A stretch of DNA of 64,000 bases, taken from positions 62,001 through 126,000 of the forward strand of contig NZ_FZNL01000015.1 in the NCBI RefSeq assembly GCF_900187965.1, in the 5' to 3' direction. Each line of letters begins with the position of its first letter. Position 1 is the stretch's first letter. The stretch is from Flavobacterium sp. ov086. GTDB taxonomy: Bacteria; Bacteroidota; Bacteroidia; Flavobacteriales; Flavobacteriaceae. Below are positions 58,978 to 64,000 of the stretch, one piece after another. A program made the translations under genes and the position numbers. The notes under the pieces were generated by a model that was not told the DNA's origin, made no database searches, and was given only the letters and a program-made list of their open reading frames with translations.

Positions 58978-59817
58978 TTAAACCAGTTTCAATTTGTAAG
59001 TTACAAAAGATTGTGCCAAAAGCCCTGCTTTGGTATAGTTTGAAACTCTGATTCTTGAACTTCCAATTTCGTAATAAGGCGTATTCTTGAGTTTTGTTAA
59101 TAGTTTTTTATAATAGATAAAAGCAGTATAAACGCCAAATTTTGCTTCTATAGGGAGTTTTACAATTCCTTGATAAGCGATTTTGAAATCTTCCTCAATT
59201 TCGTTGATGATAGCTATTTTGCTATTTTCATCGAAAGAATTTAGGTTTATTCCGGGAAAGTAATTTCGGTTTAAAACCAAATTATCATCTTTTAGATCTC
59301 TTAGGAAATTTACTTTCTGAAAAGCTGATCCTAATCGCATTGCTTCGTTTTTTAGCTGCTCATACTTTTGATTGTTTCCTTTTACGAAAACTTTAAGGCA
59401 CATTAAACCCACAACATCGGCTGAACCGTAAATGTAATCTTCGTACTCTGTTTGTGTGTTATAATCTGATTTGATAAGATCAAGTTTCATGCTTTTTAAA
59501 AATGCCTGAACAAGATCGTCTATAATATCATATTGTTTTACGGTATGTTGAAATGAGTTAAGAATTGGGTTTAAACTAATGCCGGCTTTAATGGCTTTGT
59601 AATATTCTTTTTCGAAATCATTGATGAGGTTTTCTTTGTTGTAGTCTTGAAATGAATCGACAATTTCGTCAGCAAAGCGAACAAAACCATAGATGCTGTA
59701 AATCGCTTCACGAATGCTTGGTGATAACATTTTGACTGCTAATGAAAATGAGGTGCTGTAGCTTTGAGTAACTAATTTACTGCATTTGAAAGATACGGTA
59801 TCGAATAGTGATTTCAT
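58978..59817 (-). CDS. crtB: Phytoene synthase
   Basis: 279 aa. First Asp-rich motif FADEIVDSF near 47-55, second in VNFLRDLKDDN near 169-179, plus YCS-like opening SYSTSFSLA. Condenses two GGPP molecules to phytoene. Starts three bases after crtI, so they are coupled. Confidence 0.94.
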   Translation of the reverse strand: MKSLFDTVSFKCSKLVTQSYSTSFSLAVKMLSPSIREAIYSIYGFVRFADEIVDSFQDYNKENLINDFEKEYYKAIKAGISLNPILNSFQHTVKQYDIIDDLVQAFLKSMKLDLIKSDYNTQTEYEDYIYGSADVVGLMCLKVFVKGNNQKYEQLKNEAMRLGSAFQKVNFLRDLKDDNLVLNRNYFPGINLNSFDENSKIAIINEIEEDFKIAYQGIVKLPIEAKFGVYTAFIYYKKLLTKLKNTPYYEIGSSRIRVSNYTKAGLLAQSFVTYKLKLV

Positions 59818-59820
59818 TTT

Positions 59821-61287
59821 TTAGGATCTAAAAGTTTTTTGAATTAACTCAGCTACTAGTTTTCCGGATATTAAAGCAGGCGGAACTCCTGGTCCAGGAA
59901 CGGTTAATTGTCCTGTGAAATATAAATTCCTGACTTTTTTACTCTTTAGCTTTGGTCTTAAAAAAGCAGTTTGTAATAATGTATTAGCCATTCCGTACGC
60001 ATTTCCTTTGTAGGCGTTATAATCAGTGACAAAATCGTTCTTGCAAAATGATCTTTTAAAGATAATATTATTTTTAATTTTTTGTTGAGTAAGCTTTTCA
60101 AAACGATCAATTATCTTTTTAAAATATTCTTCGCGAAGTACTTCCGTATCTTTTATTCCGGGTGCTAACGGAATCAGGAAAAATCCGCTCTCCATTCCTT
60201 CTGGTGCTGCAGACAGATCTGTTTTTGATGGAAAATTGGCATAAAATAAAGGCGATTCTGGCCATTTTGGATCATCATAAATATCAGCAGCATGTTGATT
60301 AAAATCGACATCAAAAAATAAAGCATGATGTGAAATGTTTTCTACTTTCTTATCGAACCCAACAAAGAACAATAGGGAAGAAGGTGCGAAAACACGGCTT
60401 TCCCAATATTTCTCAGAATAAGCGCGATGTTCCTTATCTAATAAAGTTTCGGTATGATGGTAATCGGCACCGCTTAAAACGATATCTGCTTTTATATGTT
60501 TTCCGTCAATAATAATTTCGGTTGCAGTTTTATGCTCAACAACTATTTTTTCTATTGTGGAATTGGTTTTTATTGTAACGCCAAGTTCTATGGCTAGTTT
60601 CTCGATTGCTCGGACAACATCAAACATTCCAGTTTTTGGATGCCAGGTTCCTAATCCAAAATCAGCATAATTCATGAAATTATAAAAAGAAGGTGTTTTG
60701 GAAGGTTTAGCTCCGAGAAATAAAACAGGAAATTCGAGAATCTGAATTAGTCTTTCATTTTTGAATTTCTTGCGGATATCATTACTAACGGTACTAAAAA
60801 ACAGTGAGAGTTTTAAAGTGGTTTCAGGGGTGATTAATTCAAGTGGAGAAATTCCCGGACGATAAACTAAGTCTTTAATAGCAATGTCATAATTGCTTTT
60901 GGCTTGTTTAATGAAAGTTTCGAGTTCTTGGCCACTTCCTTTTTCAATAGTTTCAAAAGTGGCTTTTATAGTTTCTAAATTATCACAAATACTGATAAAA
61001 TCATCAACGCCAAAATAAACCTGATAGGCAGGATTTAGTTTTATTAGTTCGTAATAATCGGTTGTTTTTTTGTCAAAATCCAGAAAGAAACGCTCAAAAA
61101 CATCCGGCATCCAGTACCAGCTAGGTCCCATATCAAAGGTAAAGCCGTCTTTTTTGAATTGTCTTGCCCGTCCTCCAATAGAATCATTTTTTTCATAAAT
61201 AGTTACTGTGTTTCCTTGTTTTGCCAAGTAACATGCAGCAGCTAAAGCAGAGAAGCCAGATCCTATTATTGCTATAGTTTTTTTCAT
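59821..61287 (-). CDS. crtI: Phytoene desaturase
   Basis: 488 aa. The FAD-binding start is IAIIGSGFSALAAACYLAKQ, then DMGPSWYWMPDVFERFF. The C-terminal signature is NLYFTGQLTVPGPGVPPALISG. It desaturates phytoene to lycopene. It follows the MerR regulator with a 37-base gap containing a palindrome. No lycopene cyclase gene is in the window. Confidence 0.95.
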   Translation of the reverse strand: MKKTIAIIGSGFSALAAACYLAKQGNTVTIYEKNDSIGGRARQFKKDGFTFDMGPSWYWMPDVFERFFLDFDKKTTDYYELIKLNPAYQVYFGVDDFISICDNLETIKATFETIEKGSGQELETFIKQAKSNYDIAIKDLVYRPGISPLELITPETTLKLSLFFSTVSNDIRKKFKNERLIQILEFPVLFLGAKPSKTPSFYNFMNYADFGLGTWHPKTGMFDVVRAIEKLAIELGVTIKTNSTIEKIVVEHKTATEIIIDGKHIKADIVLSGADYHHTETLLDKEHRAYSEKYWESRVFAPSSLLFFVGFDKKVENISHHALFFDVDFNQHAADIYDDPKWPESPLFYANFPSKTDLSAAPEGMESGFFLIPLAPGIKDTEVLREEYFKKIIDRFEKLTQQKIKNNIIFKRSFCKNDFVTDYNAYKGNAYGMANTLLQTAFLRPKLKSKKVRNLYFTGQLTVPGPGVPPALISGKLVAELIQKTFRS

Positions 61288-61321
61288 TTGTTTAACAAAT
61301 ATACAAAAAACTTAAACAAAA
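61286..61321. promoter_or_regulatory. Candidate operator between merR and crtI
   Basis: ATTTGTTTAACAAAT (61286-61300, 7-bp arms, one-base centre) overlaps the crtI start. ACAAA words recur at 61303 and 61316, the last within TTAAACAAAA. A similar TAAACAAAAAT lies upstream of merR at 62240-62250. MerR/CarH proteins bind AT-rich repeats, so these are reasonable candidates only. Confidence 0.4.
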
Positions 61322-61324
61322 TTA

Positions 61325-62224
61325 TTATAGCATGCTAATTGTTTCGTCCATGGTATCGAAAATTCGGATCCTTTCAGGTAAATTTTTCTGTTCGATATGT
61401 TCTGTCATGTTGCCCATAAGCCAGATTTCGTTGTTTTCCTGAAGTAATTTTTGTCCCATCGATTTTACGTATTGATTGATTACACCGCGATCTGGCTGAA
61501 CAGTCATGAAAGATACAAAGGTAATATTTTCAAAATGTCTGGTTAAATCCTGCAGATTTTCGATTGGCATACTTTCTCCTAAATATATGGCTTTGTAACC
61601 TTTAGATAAAATTTCATATTGCAGATATAGCAAACCTATTTTATGAATTTCGTTTAATGGCAAAGAGAGTACAAAAATTCGATCGGTTTTTGTTGGTTTT
61701 TGTATTTGAAGACTTTCGGTGTAAATTAATATCTTTTGTTTAATCAAATGACTCATAAAGTGTTCATTTGCTGGAGTTATGGTTTCTGATTGCCATAATA
61801 ATCCCAATTCTTTTAATAAAGGAAGAAAATGATCTTTGAAAACTTCTTTGAAGCTTTTTTCAGAAATCAACCAATCAAAAGTAGTAAAGAATAATTCCTG
61901 ATCAAAATTCATCATCGCCATTTTGAAAGATGTAATAGCGTAGTTTTGAGAGTTTTTCTTAGAAATAATTTCGCGTACTAATTGTGGAATCTTTTCTTCG
62001 GGATACGTTGCGATTTTAGAAATTTTATAACCGTATTCGTGTAGTAATGTAATGTTTAAAAGCTTCTGTAAATTTTGTAGATTATAAAGTCTGATATTAG
62101 TGTCTGTTCGCATTGGTTCCAGAATGTTATATCTTTTCTCCCAGATGCGAATAGTGTGTGCTTTTATTCCAGATAAGTTTTCAAGATCTTTAATACTGAA
62201 GACTGTTCTTATGTTGTTTATCAT
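61325..62224 (-). CDS. CarH-like MerR regulator with cobalamin-binding domain
   Basis: 299 aa. The MerR HTH is at 8-75 (FSIKDLENLSGIKAHTIRIW, RYNILEPMRTDTNIRLY). A four-helix cap and a B12-binding fold follow. The residues needed for AdoCbl and light sensing in CarH are kept: W144-x9-E154-H155 in LWQSETITPANEHF, and E192-x-H194-xx-G197 in NEIHKIG, whose His would be the lower axial ligand. It directly precedes crtI-crtB. In the dark an AdoCbl-bound tetramer would repress; light would release it. That mode is inferred from the family. Confidence 0.88.
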   Translation of the reverse strand: MINNIRTVFSIKDLENLSGIKAHTIRIWEKRYNILEPMRTDTNIRLYNLQNLQKLLNITLLHEYGYKISKIATYPEEKIPQLVREIISKKNSQNYAITSFKMAMMNFDQELFFTTFDWLISEKSFKEVFKDHFLPLLKELGLLWQSETITPANEHFMSHLIKQKILIYTESLQIQKPTKTDRIFVLSLPLNEIHKIGLLYLQYEILSKGYKAIYLGESMPIENLQDLTRHFENITFVSFMTVQPDRGVINQYVKSMGQKLLQENNEIWLMGNMTEHIEQKNLPERIRIFDTMDETISML

Positions 62225-62243
62225 TATAATACCATTAGATAAA

Positions 62244-62251
62244 CAAAAATA
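62244..62251 (-). promoter_or_regulatory. Possible -7 box of the merR-crt operon
   Basis: On the minus strand TATTTTTG fits TAnnTTTG, 20 bases before the merR start. No TTG at the right distance. It overlaps the TAAACAAAAAT word noted as a possible operator. Confidence 0.45.
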
Positions 62252-62296
62252 GGATAAAATCTGAAAAAATCTTTAAAATTGGATTAAAATGATGGG

Positions 62297-63259
62297 TTAT
62301 TGGAGGTTTATCCTTTCGTAATGGTTTAGTTTGTCTAAGTGTAGGATCGTTTTTGAATTGTCTTCGCTTCTGTTGTACATGGTTTCGAATTTTGCCCCAT
62401 ATATTATTTCATCAAAAGTATAAGAAGTTCTTGCGGCAACTGTATTACTAAACATATCGTCAAAAGTGGTGATGAAAACCAGTATTTCGCCATGTGTGTT
62501 CTTGAAATCTTCTTCGGTAAAATTGTATAATGGACTATTTTCTGTTATAGGATGTACTAATGTCCAGCTTAACGAAAGGGCATTTATTCGATCCAGTTCT
62601 AGTTCTAAAGTATAGAATTTGTTGGTTTTTTCGCCATTTTCTTCAAAGCTCATTCCAAGCGTAATTTTTGCTGTAGCATCTGTAAAATTGGTATTTTTAA
62701 AGGGAACTAGCCGAATCATTAATCCTTTTTCTTTTCCGTAAGGAGAAATCAAAGCATGATGCGAGAATTTTAAAAATGCTGTAGGTTTGCTAAATCTTCC
62801 AAAGAATAAACCGGTTGCGATGGCAAAACTTAATAAACCAATTAAAGCTTCAGCTGCAGAAAGCGCACTGGTCATAAATCCTGTTGGACTTATGTGTCCG
62901 TAGCCAACGGTGGTAAAAGTTTGTGCGCTAAAAAAATAAGCTTGTCCAAATTGAGTCAGTACATTTTGTGATTGTGAGATTCCATCAAGATGCTCAATTC
63001 CTATCGCATAATAGATAATTGCAAAAACAAAGTTGATTGCGATGTAAAAGGAGAACAAGATAAGCATGAATTTCCAGTTTGGCATGTCGATCATGGTGTG
63101 GTACCAACTAATGCGACGGAGTAAATGCATACCTCTTTTCTCGATATTTGGAGTTCCGTTCTTGTTTACAAATCTTCCTCCGTAACTGTTGGCATTGCTC
63201 CCAAATCCTGAATTTTTATCTGTTTTGACGTTGTAGTTTATTTTTTTTAAAAGTGCCAT
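62297..63259 (-). CDS. KirBac-like inward-rectifier potassium channel
   Basis: 320 aa. Two TM helices (about 62-85 and 133-155) flank the pore with the filter TVGYG (117-121). The C-terminal half (about 165-315) is an IRK-type beta-rich cytoplasmic domain (HALISPYGKEKGLMIRLV; LSLSWTLVHPITENSPL). This is the KirBac layout. The N-terminal 60 residues contain the slide helix region (SWYHTMIDMPNWKF). Confidence 0.92.
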   Translation of the reverse strand: MALLKKINYNVKTDKNSGFGSNANSYGGRFVNKNGTPNIEKRGMHLLRRISWYHTMIDMPNWKFMLILFSFYIAINFVFAIIYYAIGIEHLDGISQSQNVLTQFGQAYFFSAQTFTTVGYGHISPTGFMTSALSAAEALIGLLSFAIATGLFFGRFSKPTAFLKFSHHALISPYGKEKGLMIRLVPFKNTNFTDATAKITLGMSFEENGEKTNKFYTLELELDRINALSLSWTLVHPITENSPLYNFTEEDFKNTHGEILVFITTFDDMFSNTVAARTSYTFDEIIYGAKFETMYNRSEDNSKTILHLDKLNHYERINLQ

Positions 63260-63391
63260 TATGGTTTGGTTTAAAGCGCAAATGTAAAGATATCTTTAAT
63301 ATGAAGAGAGATGTTGTTTTTAATGAAAAAAGCAGCCTGAAAAACTAAATTTACAGACTGCTTTTGTATTGATGCTTTAAGTGACTTTGTA

Positions 63392-63892
63392 TTATTTACA
63401 AAAAGTAGCTTTGTTCTTGATGGCACTTTGGCTTCCTAGCTCGATTGCTTTTGAAAAGTCTTTACAACAATTTTTTTTGTCTCCGACTTTGTTATATGCC
63501 AAGCCTCTTAAGTTGTAAGCAATATAATCTTTTGGGTTTAAGCCCAGAGAAGAAGTGCAGTCTTCTATTGCTTCTTTATAGTTTAGCAATTTGTAGTTTA
63601 CATTGGCTCGACCAGTAAGAGCATCTGCATTCATGTTGTCCAGTTCGATTGTTTTGTTAAAATCAGCTAGAGCGCCTTTTAAGTCGTTTAGTTTTACTTT
63701 TGCAACACCGCGATTTTGATAAGCCTCAACAAATTTAGGACTCATGTTAATGGCTTTTGTGTAATCTGTAATGGCGCCTTTTGTGTTTCCGGCTTCGGCC
63801 TTTTTCATGGCTTTGTCAAAATAAGCTGTTGCAGATTGTGCCCATGTAGAGCAACTGATCATAATAAGTAATAGAGGTAATAATTTTTTCAT
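63392..63892 (-). CDS. Exported TPR protein
   Basis: 166 aa. Signal peptide ISCSTWAQ at 12-19, whose Cys may or may not serve as a lipobox. Three to four tetratricopeptide repeats follow (AEAGNTKGAITDYTKAINMSP, VEAYQNRGVAKVKLNDLKGALADFNKTIEL in parts). Ends with a Cys-containing repeat, NCCKDFSKAIELG. A scaffold in the periplasm is likely; partner unknown. Confidence 0.85.
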   Translation of the reverse strand: MKKLLPLLLIMISCSTWAQSATAYFDKAMKKAEAGNTKGAITDYTKAINMSPKFVEAYQNRGVAKVKLNDLKGALADFNKTIELDNMNADALTGRANVNYKLLNYKEAIEDCTSSLGLNPKDYIAYNLRGLAYNKVGDKKNCCKDFSKAIELGSQSAIKNKATFCK

Positions 63893-64000
63893 AAACCAAT
63901 TTGGGATTAGGTTAGTAGGTTAATAATTCAGAAACGAATTTAAGAAAGTTTTATTTTGTAGGAGAAATTTTGTTGTGAAATAATCGTAATTTATTTGTTG

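Overview
The window looks like chromosomal DNA from a Flavobacterium-like member of the Bacteroidota. It is AT-rich, and its promoters follow the Bacteroidota consensus TTG-N17-21-TAnnTTTG. Lipoproteins with an SCS/SCD/SCN lipobox are common. Several families are typical of this group: alt-GlmU, DUF4199, DUF4252, DUF6252, DUF5074, PepSY-like PF11396, and CarB without its allosteric domain. I see no rRNA, tRNA, CRISPR array, intact transposase or prophage. The gene order reads as a core chromosome with small accessory insertions.

Layout. 0-5.3 kb (minus strand): the N-terminal half of an MsbA-like ABC exporter running off the left edge, an orphan DUF1016 nuclease, phosphoglucomutase, a GT2 glycosyltransferase and a DUF4199 membrane protein. 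5.5-7.3 kb: ribosomal protein bL31 (type B) and an alt-GlmU. 7.4-11.4 kb: three PepSY-like exported proteins next to an OmpR-type two-component system; three promoters here share one TTCC-N7-TTCC box. 11.6-18.8 kb: an ABC-F ATPase behind a possible 16-codon leader peptide, a Thr/Arg/Pro-repeat exported protein, a porin plus DASS anion transporter pair, and a hydrolase. 18.9-22.8 kb: TPR protein, bL34 and carB. 22.8-28.4 kb: an accessory block of hydrolases and lipoproteins separated by near-identical terminators, with two genes interrupted by in-frame stops. 28.4-32.2 kb: ECF sigma module with two DUF4252 proteins, divergent from an S41 peptidase.

32.3-43.3 kb is a cobalamin module: BtuG-like propeller, BtuB-like receptor behind a B12 riboswitch, CobC, CobS, a BluB-CobT fusion, CobU, then BtuF, BtuC and BtuD. 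A broken four-helix-bundle gene and a Cys-rich protein lie between the two halves. 43.3-49.7 kb: RNA-modification enzymes, MepB, and a second ECF sigma factor with a fused TM/beta-barrel partner. 49.9-52.6 kb: rmuC operon. 53.1-62.2 kb resembles a light-response and carotenoid region: YceI, TIGR01777 epimerase, TetR plus ABC1 kinase, photolyase, CrtZ, CrtB, CrtI, and a MerR regulator that keeps the adenosylcobalamin-binding residues of CarH. 62.3-63.9 kb: KirBac-like channel and a TPR protein.

How the parts fit: the cobalamin module would import corrinoids, make dimethylbenzimidazole and finish the lower ligand. This could supply the adenosylcobalamin that the CarH-like repressor would need to control the carotenoid operon. 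Non-coding DNA is rich in dispersed inverted repeats of several families, annotated below.
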